DNA from: Fibrobacter succinogenes
Lineage (GTDB): Bacteria > Fibrobacterota > Fibrobacteria > Fibrobacterales > Fibrobacteraceae
Length of the DNA stretch: 64,000 nt
Reading direction: 5' to 3'
NCBI GenBank assembly: GCA_902762305.1
Contig: CACWNW010000014.1
Coordinates: forward strand, 62,001 to 126,000
The position numbers and the translations under genes are program-made. This document shows, in pieces, positions 17,615-25,733 of the stretch. Position 1 is the stretch's first letter. Each line of letters opens with the position of its first letter. Below the pieces are notes generated by a model. It had not been told where the DNA came from, did no database searches, and saw nothing but the letters and a program-made list of their open reading frames with translations.

Positions 17615-17824
17615 TTAGTAGAGGCGCTTGCGGTTCTGGTCAGCGATTTCCTTAAGACGCTTGCGACGGGCAGCAGTCTCGATGCGCTTCTTTTCTTCAG
17701 AAGGCTTTTCGAAGCGCTGGCGCTTCTTGACATCGGAAATGATGCCGTTCTTTTCGCAGGACTTGGTAAAACGCTTGAGAGCGCGTTCGAAAGGTTCGTT
17801 GGACTTAACAATAACGCCGATCAC
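17615..17824 (-). CDS. rpsU: 30S ribosomal protein S21
   Basis: A 69-aa basic protein matching S21: 'VIVKSNEPFERALKRFTKSC' at the start, then 'FEKPSEEKKRIETAARRKRL'. S21 binds the 30S platform near the anti-SD. Length is normal. An AAGGAT SD lies upstream, and a strong promoter is about 45 bp before the start. Confidence 0.96.
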   Translation of the reverse strand: MIGVIVKSNEPFERALKRFTKSCEKNGIISDVKKRQRFEKPSEEKKRIETAARRKRLKEIADQNRKRLY

Positions 17825-17868
17825 GATAATCCTTTGGTTAAATTAGAAATTCGTTTTTTGGATAGCCA

Positions 17869-17897
17869 AATATATTTATTTGAATAGTTTTCGTCAA
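17869..17897 (-). promoter_or_regulatory. rpsU promoter
   Basis: On the minus strand TTGACG (17897-17892), 17 bp, TATATT (17874-17869). The spacing and hexamers match the other strong promoters of the window. Confidence 0.75.
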
Positions 17898-17966
17898 GGG
17901 GACAGCAACAAGGGGCGTTTTTTGGCCTGTTTCCGGCCATTTTTGCGACATTTTTTTCCTTATAAC

Positions 17967-17995
17967 TTGCTTATCTTCAAAGACTTATATATATT
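17967..17995 (+). promoter_or_regulatory. Promoter of the SPOR lipoprotein gene
   Basis: TTGCTT (17967-17972), 17 bp, TATATT (17990-17995). It gives a leader of about 45 nt with a GGAG SD before ATG 18048. Confidence 0.6.
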
Positions 17996-18047
17996 TTTAC
18001 ATGAAAAAGCCATTTTTCGGCGAAAAGTTCATTTTCCGGAGATTTGA

Positions 18048-18833
18048 ATGAAAAAGACATGGTCGCTCATCCTATGCGCCGCTTCTATAGCAGGAGCGCT
18101 CCTCTGCAGTTGCGGTGAAGAAGAGAAAATCGTTCCCGAAATGCAAAAAAACACGCCCGCTCCCGTAGAAAAGAAGGCGGAGCAGGCCCCTGCAGCCGAA
18201 GAACCCGAACTGGTACCCATCCAGTCCCTTTCACAGAATACTCCGCAAGAAGAGCCGGCGGCCGAACCCGCCAAGGCTGAAAGCGCCCCTGTAGCCACCA
18301 CCGGTAGCGTCCAGCAGCAAAGCGAAGGCGCCTTCGTGATCCAGGTGAGCATCCAGCCCTCGAAGAAGGGCGCCGACGCCATCATCAAGAAACTCGCGGA
18401 ACAGAGCATCAAGGCCTACGTGGCCGAAGTCGAAAACCCGGGCGAACTCGAAGGTACATACTACCGCGTACGCGTGGGATTCTTCCCGACATACGCCGCC
18501 GCACAGGAATACGGCAAGCAGGTCCTTTCCGCACTGAACTTCCAGTGGTGGGTGGACAACAGCAAGAACGACGAAGTCGGCAACCCCGCAGGTGACGACG
18601 AAGAGGACGAAGAGTCCAGTTCCTACTATGCTCCTCCGCAGGACAACCAGCAGGAACCGGAACCCGCGCCTGCGCCCGCACCCGAGCCCGAACCGGCCCC
18701 TGCACCCGCACCCGCTCCGGAACCCGAACCGGCCCCCGCGCCAGCACCTGCACCGGAACCGGCACCTGCCCCGGCACAGGAACCCGCAGCACCCCCTGCC
18801 CCGCCCGCAGACTTCGTGGACGACTGGGAATAA
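18048..18833 (+). CDS. SPOR-domain lipoprotein with Pro/Ala/Glu-rich tail
   Basis: A 261-aa lipoprotein. Signal peptide MKKTWSLILCAASIAGALLC leads to a lipobox Cys near residue 20-22. An acidic linker follows, then a SPOR domain at about 100-165 ('FVIQVSIQPSKKGADAIIKK' and 'YYRVRVGFFPTYAAAQEYGK'). The last 60 residues are low-complexity (EPAPAPAP)n ending in an acidic DFVDDWE. SPOR domains bind denuded septal peptidoglycan, so a division or cell-wall role is expected. The tail probably spans the periplasm. Tail length may vary between strains through slippage of the repetitive DNA (inference). A clear terminator follows. Confidence 0.88.
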   Translation: MKKTWSLILCAASIAGALLCSCGEEEKIVPEMQKNTPAPVEKKAEQAPAAEEPELVPIQSLSQNTPQEEPAAEPAKAESAPVATTGSVQQQSEGAFVIQVSIQPSKKGADAIIKKLAEQSIKAYVAEVENPGELEGTYYRVRVGFFPTYAAAQEYGKQVLSALNFQWWVDNSKNDEVGNPAGDDEEDEESSSYYAPPQDNQQEPEPAPAPAPEPEPAPAPAPAPEPEPAPAPAPAPEPAPAPAQEPAAPPAPPADFVDDWE

Positions 18834-18854
18834 GCGGTTCACAAGACCATTCAA

Positions 18855-18884
18855 AAAGAACTCCATTCGGAGTTCTTTTTTTAT
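18855..18884 (+). terminator. Intrinsic terminator after the SPOR gene
   Basis: AAAGAACTCC-ATTC-GGAGTTCTTT stem followed by a T tract, 20 bp after the stop codon. Confidence 0.92.
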
Positions 18885-18939
18885 TCATTCATTTTGTTGA
18901 AGGGCCCCTCCCGCGTGAATTTCATACCCTAATTAATCT

Positions 18940-18967
18940 TTGCAAAGCAAATTCTATTTTCTAGATT
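18940..18967 (+). promoter_or_regulatory. rimO promoter, apparently leaderless
   Basis: TTGCAA (18940-18945), 16 bp, TAGATT (18962-18967). Only 7 bp separate the -10 element from the ATG at 18975, and no SD is present, so the mRNA may start at or within a base or two of the start codon. Confidence 0.5.
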
Positions 18968-18974
18968 TGACACC

Positions 18975-20285
18975 ATGCCTACAAAAAAGCCCAAAGTTTT
19001 CGTTGTCCACTTAGGATGCGCCAAGAACCAGGTCGACGCGGAGAACCTCGTCGGCGAGATGCTGCACGCAGGTTTTGCGACTTGCGACAGCGCAGCCAAG
19101 GCGGACTACATCCTGGTGAACACCTGCGGGTTCATCGAGGCCGCGAAGGAAGAATCCATCAACGCGATTCTCACACAAATTAAAGGCAAGAAGGCAAAGC
19201 AGAAACTGATTGTCTCGGGGTGCCTTTCGGGGCGCTACGGCGACGAGCTCGTCAAGGAACTGCCCGAGGTGGACTACTGGGTAGGCACGTACAAGCCGGG
19301 TGAACTCTTGAAGAAAATGGGAATCGTCGCACCGCAGAGCTGCGATGCGGAGAACTTGCCGCGCATGAACCTCGGCGGGTTCAAGCATCACGCCTACCTG
19401 AAGATTGCGGAAGGATGCAACCGGCGCTGCGCCTACTGCGCGATCCCGCTGATCCGTGGCAAGCAGGTGTCGCGCAGCATCGACGAAATCGTCGAGGAGG
19501 CCAAGGGCCTCGAGGCGCAGGGCGTGAAGGAAATTACCCTCATCGCGCAGGACACGACCTACTTCGGGCGCGAGAAGGGCAAGAAAGGCGGCACGCTCGC
19601 CCAGCTTTTAAAAGCAATTCTCGACAACACGACCATCCCGTGGATACGCACGCTCTACTGGTACCCGATGTTCGTGGACGATGAACTGCTGGACCTGATG
19701 GCAAGCGAACCGCGCCTCGTGAAGTACGTGGACATGCCTATCCAGCATGCAAGCGACAATGTGCTCAAGAACATGAAGCGCAACTACCGCAAGAAGGAAC
19801 TCGTCAACATCCTGCACAAGATTCGCGAGCGCATTCCGGGAGTCACGCTCCGCACGACCGTGCTTGTCGGGTTCCCCGGCGAAACGCACGAGGACTTTGA
19901 AGAGCTGATGGAGCTCCTGGAAGACGTTCAGTTCGACCACCTGGGCGGATTCGTGTTCAGCCCCGAGGAAGGCACACCCGTGATGGAGATGGACCTCCCC
20001 GCCGTAGACGAGAGCGACGCACGCGCAAGGCTCGACGCCGTGACAGACCTTCAGGAAGAGCTCGACGCCGAACGCGCCGAAGCAATGATCGGGAAAAAGG
20101 TCCGCATCATCGTCGACCAGGTGGCAGAAGAAAGCGAATACCACTTCTACGGGCGCACCGAAGGCAACTCGATGGAAAACGATGACATCGTGAAGGTTCT
20201 CGAGGGCGACGCCGACGTGGGCGAATTCTACGATGCGCTGGTGGTGGACGCCGAACCGCACGAACTAATCGTCAAATTGCTATAA
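18975..20285 (+). CDS. rimO: Ribosomal protein S12 methylthiotransferase
   Basis: A 436-aa methylthiotransferase with three domains. The UPF0004 N-domain carries three cluster Cys ('HLGCAKNQVDAENLVGEML', 'VNTCGFIEAAKEESINAI', 'IVSGCLSGRYGDELVKEL'). The radical SAM domain has CNRRCAYC near residue 149, with 'IAEGCNRRCAYCAIPLIRGK'. The TRAM domain is C-terminal (about 370-436). RimO adds a methylthio group to the conserved Asp of ribosomal protein S12. 'IPLIRGKQVSR' and the short MPTKKPKVFVVHLGCAKN start favour RimO over MiaB. It is monocistronic and probably leaderless. Confidence 0.95.
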   Translation: MPTKKPKVFVVHLGCAKNQVDAENLVGEMLHAGFATCDSAAKADYILVNTCGFIEAAKEESINAILTQIKGKKAKQKLIVSGCLSGRYGDELVKELPEVDYWVGTYKPGELLKKMGIVAPQSCDAENLPRMNLGGFKHHAYLKIAEGCNRRCAYCAIPLIRGKQVSRSIDEIVEEAKGLEAQGVKEITLIAQDTTYFGREKGKKGGTLAQLLKAILDNTTIPWIRTLYWYPMFVDDELLDLMASEPRLVKYVDMPIQHASDNVLKNMKRNYRKKELVNILHKIRERIPGVTLRTTVLVGFPGETHEDFEELMELLEDVQFDHLGGFVFSPEEGTPVMEMDLPAVDESDARARLDAVTDLQEELDAERAEAMIGKKVRIIVDQVAEESEYHFYGRTEGNSMENDDIVKVLEGDADVGEFYDALVVDAEPHELIVKLL

Positions 20286-20426
20286 AGCAACGGCAAGTGC
20301 TGGGACAAAATGTATGGATCCCCGCCCACGCTTTGCGTGGTCGAGGATGACGGCGGGTCATTTTTTACTATATTTCGCAAACCAAAATCGGATGGATTCC
20401 GCGCACTGCGGGATTACATTGGCCGG

Positions 20427-20498
20427 GCCCGTGTATCACAATGGATAGTGTCCCTCCCTCCGAAGGAGGTTATTCCGGTTCGATTCCGGACATGGGTA
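20427..20498 (+). tRNA. tRNA-Arg (anticodon CCG)
   Basis: Cloverleaf folded by hand. Acceptor GCCCGTG/CATGGGT has seven pairs including two G-U, with discriminator A. The D arm is CAC/GTG with a mismatch at 10-25. Anticodon stem CCTCC/GGAGG holds loop CTCCGAA, giving anticodon CCG. The variable loop is TTAT, and the T arm TCCGG/CCGGA encloses TTCGATT. CCA is not encoded. It decodes CGG. Confidence 0.9.
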
Positions 20499-20500
20499 TT

Positions 20501-20527
20501 AAGCGCTCCAGCACGGAGCGCTTTTTT
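20501..20527 (+). terminator. Terminator after tRNA-Arg
   Basis: AAGCGCTCC-AGCAC-GGAGCGCTT stem with a T run, two bases past the tRNA 3' end. Confidence 0.92.
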
Positions 20528-20567
20528 ATTTGCGATTCGTTTATCGCGAGCCGTTGATGGTTTGTCC

Positions 20568-20885
20568 TTATAGCAACAGCATGATGCCGTCAACGCCCAG
20601 TACCGTAATGCAGGCGACCACGGCAACTCCCACGAGGCCACGCCCGAGAAGCGACGCGATGACCGCGGCAACAAGCGCACATGCGCCCGAAAGCATGCTG
20701 TTCGTGGAATAGAAGATTGCAGGTACCGTCATCGCGGCAAGCACCGTATAGGGAACGTACGCGAGGAAGGAACGCCAGAAGCGGCTCTTGATCTTGCCCT
20801 TCAAAAGGACGAACGGAACCGCACGCAGCAGGTAAGTCACGCCCGCCATCACGAGCAGGAAGAGGCAATAGTCTCTCAGGTTCAT
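20568..20885 (-). CDS. azlD: AzlD-type branched-chain amino acid exporter subunit
   Basis: A 105-aa membrane protein with four hydrophobic segments and the AzlD pattern 'TYLLRAVPFVLLKGKIKSRF', then 'YVPYTVLAAMTVPAIFY'. AzlD is the small partner of AzlC in export of branched-chain amino acids and analogues. Its ATG overlaps the azlC stop (ATGA), a typical translational coupling. Specificity cannot be read from sequence. Confidence 0.9.
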   Translation of the reverse strand: MNLRDYCLFLLVMAGVTYLLRAVPFVLLKGKIKSRFWRSFLAYVPYTVLAAMTVPAIFYSTNSMLSGACALVAAVIASLLGRGLVGVAVVACITVLGVDGIMLLL

Positions 20886-21604
20886 GCGACCTCCTTACCT
20901 TGTTCGCGTTCATCGTCCTCATCCTTAACTGGGAAGAATGCCGCACCGATAAGCGATGCAACAAGCGCGCAGATGATAATCGCGAAACCGACGGTCACGC
21001 CGCTGAGCGCGGGCACGTACTTGAACGCGAAACTGCAGGCGATTGCAATCAATACGGCGATGAGCGTGGGGCGATGCGCCTTCATCTGCGGGACGACGAT
21101 AGCGACAAACATGCCGTACAGCGCCACCCCGAGGGCGTTTGTCACGATAGACGGGAGGATCTCTCCACAGATGGCACCGCAGAGCGTACCCGAAGACCAC
21201 CCGATGTAAGGGAGCACCATGAGGCCCGCAAAATAGCGTGCCGTGACAGGTTCCGTCTGGCTTACCGCAAGCGCGTAGATTTCGTCCGTAATGCCCGTAG
21301 CAAGCAACAAACGCTTGCCCGTACCGAAACTGGGCGCCACCTTCTGCGACAAAGAAATCGCCATCAGGCTGTAGCGAAGGTTGATAAAGAAAGTCGCAAT
21401 CGCCATCTCGATAAAGGTACCCGCGGCATCCGCCATAATCTGGAGACCAGCAAACTGCCCCGCCGAAGTTAAGTTCGTCATCGAGATGAACGTAACCAGC
21501 GGCCAGCTCAAAAGCTTCGAGCCCGCAATGCCGAACGAGAACGAGACCGCAAAGTACCCGAGCCCAATCGGAAGCCCACCTTTTACACCATCTGAAAAAG
21601 TCAT
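20882..21604 (-). CDS. azlC: AzlC-type branched-chain amino acid exporter
   Basis: A 240-aa polytopic protein with AzlC hallmarks: 'GVKGGLPIGLGYFAVSFSFG', 'SAGQFAGLQIMADAAG', 'INLRYSLMAISLSQ', and 'ATGITDEIYALAVSQ'. ATG 21604 is chosen because the family starts a few residues before the first membrane helix; an in-frame start 57 bp upstream would add an unrelated leader. An AATATA/TATATT -10-like element ends six bases before this ATG and no SD is visible, so the message may be leaderless. It forms an operon with azlD. Confidence 0.88.
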   Translation of the reverse strand: MTFSDGVKGGLPIGLGYFAVSFSFGIAGSKLLSWPLVTFISMTNLTSAGQFAGLQIMADAAGTFIEMAIATFFINLRYSLMAISLSQKVAPSFGTGKRLLLATGITDEIYALAVSQTEPVTARYFAGLMVLPYIGWSSGTLCGAICGEILPSIVTNALGVALYGMFVAIVVPQMKAHRPTLIAVLIAIACSFAFKYVPALSGVTVGFAIIICALVASLIGAAFFPVKDEDDEREQGKEVA

Positions 21605-21678
21605 GCGAAAAATATAGAAAAAAACTATTGCCAAATTATGCAAATATGCAAATTTACGCATTTTTATAAAAGAGAACT

Positions 21679-21711
21679 AAAAAAAGAATAACGCCCCATA
21701 CAGAGCGTTAT
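21679..21711 (-). terminator. Terminator of the small secreted protein gene
   Basis: On the minus strand ATAACGC-TCTGTATGGG-GCGTTAT is followed by TCTTTTTTT, 30 bp past the stop at 21741. Confidence 0.85.
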
Positions 21712-21740
21712 CCCATAAGTCTCTTTATGTGGAATACGAA

Positions 21741-22178
21741 CTAGTTTTCGTTGTTATGCATTTCCATCTGTTCGCGGTCCATCGTGTGCTGCAAGTATTC
21801 CTTGAAGTCACGGTCGATGTTCACGCCATCGAAATCCATGTCGTTATCTTCCAACACGAACACGGCGCTCGGGTTATCGAGCCAGCCGACCACGTCCACG
21901 CCATCGAGTTTCATGGACTTGTCGCCAGCGAGAGCGGCAACGTATTCGACCTTGGACTTCGGAACCCAGCCCTGGCCGCAGCTACCCTTGACCAGAACGT
22001 CGGTATCGCCGTCCTTAACGATTGTGAGCTCGTCATTGAACCCTGCGGTGCAAACCACATTTCCACCACCCTTTTCCTTGGTGAGTTCGATGTCTCCGAG
22101 CTTAGACTTGACCTTATTCGGCGCAGCAAAGGCGGAAGCTACCATCAATGCAAGCGCAACAAAGAAAAACTTTTTCAT
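21741..22178 (-). CDS. Small secreted protein of unknown function
   Basis: A 145-aa protein with a clear signal peptide (MKKFFFVALALMVASAFAAP) cleaved after AFA. The mature part is acidic, has two Cys residues that could form a disulfide (residues about 43 and 67), and ends in a Met/Glu/Asn-rich tail. No domain is recognised. The ATG follows AAGGAACT-type purines, and a strong terminator shows it is monocistronic. It may be Fibrobacter-specific. Confidence 0.8.
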   Translation of the reverse strand: MKKFFFVALALMVASAFAAPNKVKSKLGDIELTKEKGGGNVVCTAGFNDELTIVKDGDTDVLVKGSCGQGWVPKSKVEYVAALAGDKSMKLDGVDVVGWLDNPSAVFVLEDNDMDFDGVNIDRDFKEYLQHTMDREQMEMHNNEN

Positions 22179-22237
22179 ATAGTTCCTCAGAAGGAAGGTA
22201 AATATTCAACAATGCATAAGGAATATACCTTTTATTT

Positions 22238-22266
22238 TTGCAATCCGTTGCATTTTCTTTTAAATT
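22238..22266 (+). promoter_or_regulatory. mltG promoter, apparently leaderless
   Basis: TTGCAA (22238-22243), 17 bp, TAAATT (22261-22266). Eight bases separate the -10 from ATG 22275, and there is no SD. Confidence 0.5.
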
Positions 22267-22274
22267 TTTACATC

Positions 22275-23285
22275 ATGAAGAAGATTTTTCTGTTTTTTTT
22301 CGTTTTTTTGACCCTGGCAGCCCTTTTGGGAGCCTTCCAGATGAAAAAAAAGCTCGATTCTGTGTCCCTGAACGACCAGACGACCCTCATTGAGATCCCG
22401 AACGGCACCCCCGCCTCCCGCGTAGGGGAAATCCTCGCCAAGAAGGGAATCTGGACCGACGAGCTTACCTACAAGGTATGGAACAAGCTGAAACAGCCCT
22501 CCATCCAGAAAGGCTGGTATGAAATTCCGCCTCACGTGACGCTCGACGAAATTGCCGCCATCCTCGCAAGCGGGAAGACCGCCACCCGCAGAGTGACCAT
22601 TCCTGAAGGCCGCGCCTCGTGGGAAATCCCCGCCTACCTAAAGAAGGCGTTCCCCGACCTGAACGAGGACCGCTGGAACAAGCTCGTCCACGACGCGAAA
22701 TTCGCGAAATCGCTCGGCATCGACGCGAAATCGCTCGAAGGCTACCTGCTGCCGGACACCTACCCCTTCCCCATCGACGCGAACGAAGAGACCATACTGC
22801 GGCAGATGGTCGCCGCCAACCTGAAGTTCCGCGACCAGCTGGAAAAGGACACGAGGCCCTCCAAGTGGAAGGAACTCGGCAGCTGGCACCGTGTGCTCAC
22901 GCTCGCAAGCGTAGTCGAAGAGGAGACGGGCATACCCGAAGAACGCCCGCTTATCGCGGGGGTGTTCCACAACAGGCTTAAGATTGACATGCCGCTCGGG
23001 GCGGACCCGACCGTGAGGTTCATCTTCAAGAACCTGACCGGCCCCATCTACAAGAGCCAGCTCAACAGCAACAGCCCGTACAACACCCGCAAGTTCAAGG
23101 GGCTCATGCCCGGCCCGATTTCAAACCCCGGGCGCAAGGCCATCGATGCAGCGCTCCATCCGGCAGAGACGGACGCACTTTACTTTGTTGCAAAAGACGA
23201 CGGGAGCATGACGCACTTCTTCAGCAAGACGCTTGCCGACCACAACAAGTACAAGGATATCGCCGCGAAGAACCGCGGAGAATAG
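22275..23285 (+). CDS. mltG: Endolytic murein transglycosylase MltG
   Basis: A 336-aa YceG/MltG protein. One N-terminal membrane helix (MKKIFLFFFVFLTLAALLGA) is followed by a LysM-like segment ('IPNGTPASRVGEILAKKGIW') and the catalytic YceG domain. The domain shows 'LEGYLLPDTYPFP', the catalytic-Glu region 'LASVVEEETGIPEERPLIAG', 'VFHNRLKIDMPLGADPTVRF', and 'YNTRKFKGLMPGPISNPGRK'. MltG cleaves nascent glycan strands in the periplasm and sets their length. The start fits the membrane helix; longer in-frame leaders upstream overlap an opposite-strand gene and are rejected. Confidence 0.95.
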   Translation: MKKIFLFFFVFLTLAALLGAFQMKKKLDSVSLNDQTTLIEIPNGTPASRVGEILAKKGIWTDELTYKVWNKLKQPSIQKGWYEIPPHVTLDEIAAILASGKTATRRVTIPEGRASWEIPAYLKKAFPDLNEDRWNKLVHDAKFAKSLGIDAKSLEGYLLPDTYPFPIDANEETILRQMVAANLKFRDQLEKDTRPSKWKELGSWHRVLTLASVVEEETGIPEERPLIAGVFHNRLKIDMPLGADPTVRFIFKNLTGPIYKSQLNSNSPYNTRKFKGLMPGPISNPGRKAIDAALHPAETDALYFVAKDDGSMTHFFSKTLADHNKYKDIAAKNRGE

Positions 23286-23357
23286 AGAGCTGTGCGGAGT
23301 GAGAAGTGTGGAGTGTGAAATTATAATTAGTCACTACACATTACACACTTCACACTT

Positions 23358-25733
23358 TTAGAACAGGTCGTAGTTCCCGATGCGGATGAAGAAGTCGTAA
23401 TCCTTGAACTTCTTCAGGTCACCGAGAGTTTCGTCATCTACGATGCGGGAGATGCCCGCGTATACACTGATGGACTTGTAGGAAAGGCGCAGAGCCGGTT
23501 CGAACACGAACTTGTGCTTGCCCAGTTCCGCAGTCGGATTTTCCTCGAAATCGTGCACGTAGGCAGAGAACAGCCAGAGGCCGCTTCCGTGGTAGTGCAG
23601 CCCGCCCGAAAGGCGCAGCAGGCCGTATTGGTGCGAAGCCAGGTCCGCATCAAGCCATTCGGTACGCCATGGCGTCGCCGCGACCCTCTGGCGGATGGTA
23701 TTGTCGAGCACCGAAATTTCGAAAGACTCTGGGTAGACATACCCGGCGCCACTCTTGTGGTAACGGTTCATCGCGAATGCGGCAGCCGCTGTCAGGGAAG
23801 CAAACGGCTTGGGCGAAAGCGAATACTGCACGTCGGCATACGCCGTGACGAACGTCGGGATGAGTTCATCGAATCCGAAGTCGAACCCGACGGAGGTCAA
23901 CCCGATAATCGCGCTGGCCGATAAGCCACCACGCGAGAACCACCTGTCACCATCACCCGAGAGGTACTCGAGACGCAGTTTCTGCGACGCAGGGTACACG
24001 TCATAAGATTCCACATAGTATATCCTCTCCTCGACCTCGTAGGTCCTATCGGCAAAGAGGAAGTCGGCCGAGATATTTATATGCTCGTCGAGCCTGTAGT
24101 GGAGCGTAAGCGAAATATCGCTCTTGCGTTCTTCGTAAATGCGCAAGGACGCCGGAACCTCGTCTATAAAGGATTTCAGCGGACGCAGGTGCATCCAGTC
24201 GAAGGCGACGGCCAAGCCCCAGTCCTTGCTCCAGAGGCGTTCCACAGAAAGCCGCGGGGTGAACCCGAAGGTATTACCGCCGTAGAATCCGGCAAGCGTA
24301 AGCGCTATTTCCATCTGGTCGATATAGAAGAACGAAAGTTCGGCATAGGCGTTCGGGCCCAGCACGTTCGAACCGAAACCGCCCGCGGCGACATCGAACG
24401 TCGGGTCGATATTCGCATCGACAAGCACGTCACCATCATGAAGCATGTTGAACGAAATCGAATCGCACGAAGGGAACTGAGAAAGCTTGTAGGCGAAATT
24501 CCTCGGCGCGACTATTCCCGTATCGGAGGCATTCCAGTACGACTTCACCGGATTGTGCGTCTCGGAAGGGAGGCTGTCGTACGTGGGCTTGAACTTGAAC
24601 CAGGGTACAGAGGGCACATGGTTCGACACGTAGTCGACACTGCGCCTCCCGAGAGACGCCATGTGCGAAATCTTCGATTCGAGCGCCGAGAAGCCGGCCT
24701 GGATCCAGCCGTTGCGGGAAGAATCTGCGACCGAATGCGGACGCACGATAACGCCGGGCACCCCTTCCCTGATGGCGCGTTTCCATGCGGGCCCGTAGTA
24801 TTCACCGCGAAGCGGAGCGGCAACAGCAATGATGGCCAGTTCGTCCGGGGAATCTTCGGCGGGAAGCGCGAGATACGGGCACACGTCACCGGAGATTCGA
24901 CCGCGCGAATCGTGACGGTCAAAAACCGGAAGGCTCGACATGACATTGTCGTAGGAATTCCCGACGACGCTATCGCAGCCGAGGACCGCGAACGGGATGC
25001 GGTAGCCTTCCTTATGACGCAAGAACGATTCCTGCAGGCGAAGTACCGCAAGGGACGACTCTAGGGCCGACGTATCCGGCGTAAGCGACTTGAGGCGGCG
25101 GTGCAGTGAACCCGAAGAATCCACATGCACGGAAAAACGCTGGCGCAGGCTCGGGATACCCGACTGCGAAACGGGAATGGCGAAGCGCGCGTTCGCCACA
25201 GAAGCGTCTACCTTACCGAGCCCGGCAAGGGAATCCAAATCGGAACCGAGAAGTATGCGCTGGATATCGTCGGGAGCGACTCCCTTGGCCCACAGGGCAC
25301 CGACATAAGCACCCCACGACGTACCAACTATGGAATCGACAGGGACGGAATACGTCTCGATGGCATAGAGGACGCCCAGATGGAACCACGGCGAATTCTC
25401 GCCGCCGCCCAAATAAAGGACCGACTTGAGTGGTTTCGAAACAGGAGCCGCAGCGGCTGCGGAATCAGCCGGAGCCTGCACTACAACAGAATCGCGGGCA
25501 GATGCGGAATCGGCGGCCACCTGGTCGACAACCTGATTTGCAGAAGAATCCGATACAGAAGCAGGCACAACCTGCGCAGAATCCCGAACCGCAGCGGAAT
25601 CGGGCGCAGCAGAAAGAACCTGCAACACGTCAGAAGGATTCTCCTGCGCATGCAACAGCGAAAAGGCCGCCAGGACAGCAGCCGGGAAAAGCCTATACCA
25701 GGGGCTAGCCAAAACGAACTGTGCTCGAAACAT
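23358..25733 (-). CDS. Patatin-like domain fused to outer-membrane beta-barrel
   Basis: A 791-aa exported protein (signal peptide ending SLLHAQ). A low-complexity Ala/Asp/Ser linker reaches about residue 100. A patatin-like fold follows, with 'SVLYLGGGENSPWFHLGVLY' and the nucleophile elbow IVGTSWGAYVGALWA (GxSxG at about 137-141). The expected oxyanion GGGxxRG reads GGGENSPW, and no clear DG(G/A) dyad Asp is visible, so lipase activity is doubtful. The last 350 residues are beta-barrel-like strands ending in F (IGNYDLF). The order resembles PlpD-type patatin-barrel (type Vd) proteins. The start overlaps the upstream ATPase gene by 29 bp; TTG at 25757 is an alternative. Last gene of a six-gene operon. 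Confidence 0.78.
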   Translation of the reverse strand: MFRAQFVLASPWYRLFPAAVLAAFSLLHAQENPSDVLQVLSAAPDSAAVRDSAQVVPASVSDSSANQVVDQVAADSASARDSVVVQAPADSAAAAAPVSKPLKSVLYLGGGENSPWFHLGVLYAIETYSVPVDSIVGTSWGAYVGALWAKGVAPDDIQRILLGSDLDSLAGLGKVDASVANARFAIPVSQSGIPSLRQRFSVHVDSSGSLHRRLKSLTPDTSALESSLAVLRLQESFLRHKEGYRIPFAVLGCDSVVGNSYDNVMSSLPVFDRHDSRGRISGDVCPYLALPAEDSPDELAIIAVAAPLRGEYYGPAWKRAIREGVPGVIVRPHSVADSSRNGWIQAGFSALESKISHMASLGRRSVDYVSNHVPSVPWFKFKPTYDSLPSETHNPVKSYWNASDTGIVAPRNFAYKLSQFPSCDSISFNMLHDGDVLVDANIDPTFDVAAGGFGSNVLGPNAYAELSFFYIDQMEIALTLAGFYGGNTFGFTPRLSVERLWSKDWGLAVAFDWMHLRPLKSFIDEVPASLRIYEERKSDISLTLHYRLDEHINISADFLFADRTYEVEERIYYVESYDVYPASQKLRLEYLSGDGDRWFSRGGLSASAIIGLTSVGFDFGFDELIPTFVTAYADVQYSLSPKPFASLTAAAAFAMNRYHKSGAGYVYPESFEISVLDNTIRQRVAATPWRTEWLDADLASHQYGLLRLSGGLHYHGSGLWLFSAYVHDFEENPTAELGKHKFVFEPALRLSYKSISVYAGISRIVDDETLGDLKKFKDYDFFIRIGNYDLF

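Noticed and set aside
23286-23357. GTGTGAAGTGTG-type inverted sequence between mltG and the patatin-like gene
   Set aside because: It can pair, but it is low-complexity and lacks a T-run; it is kept only as a weak convergent-terminator possibility.
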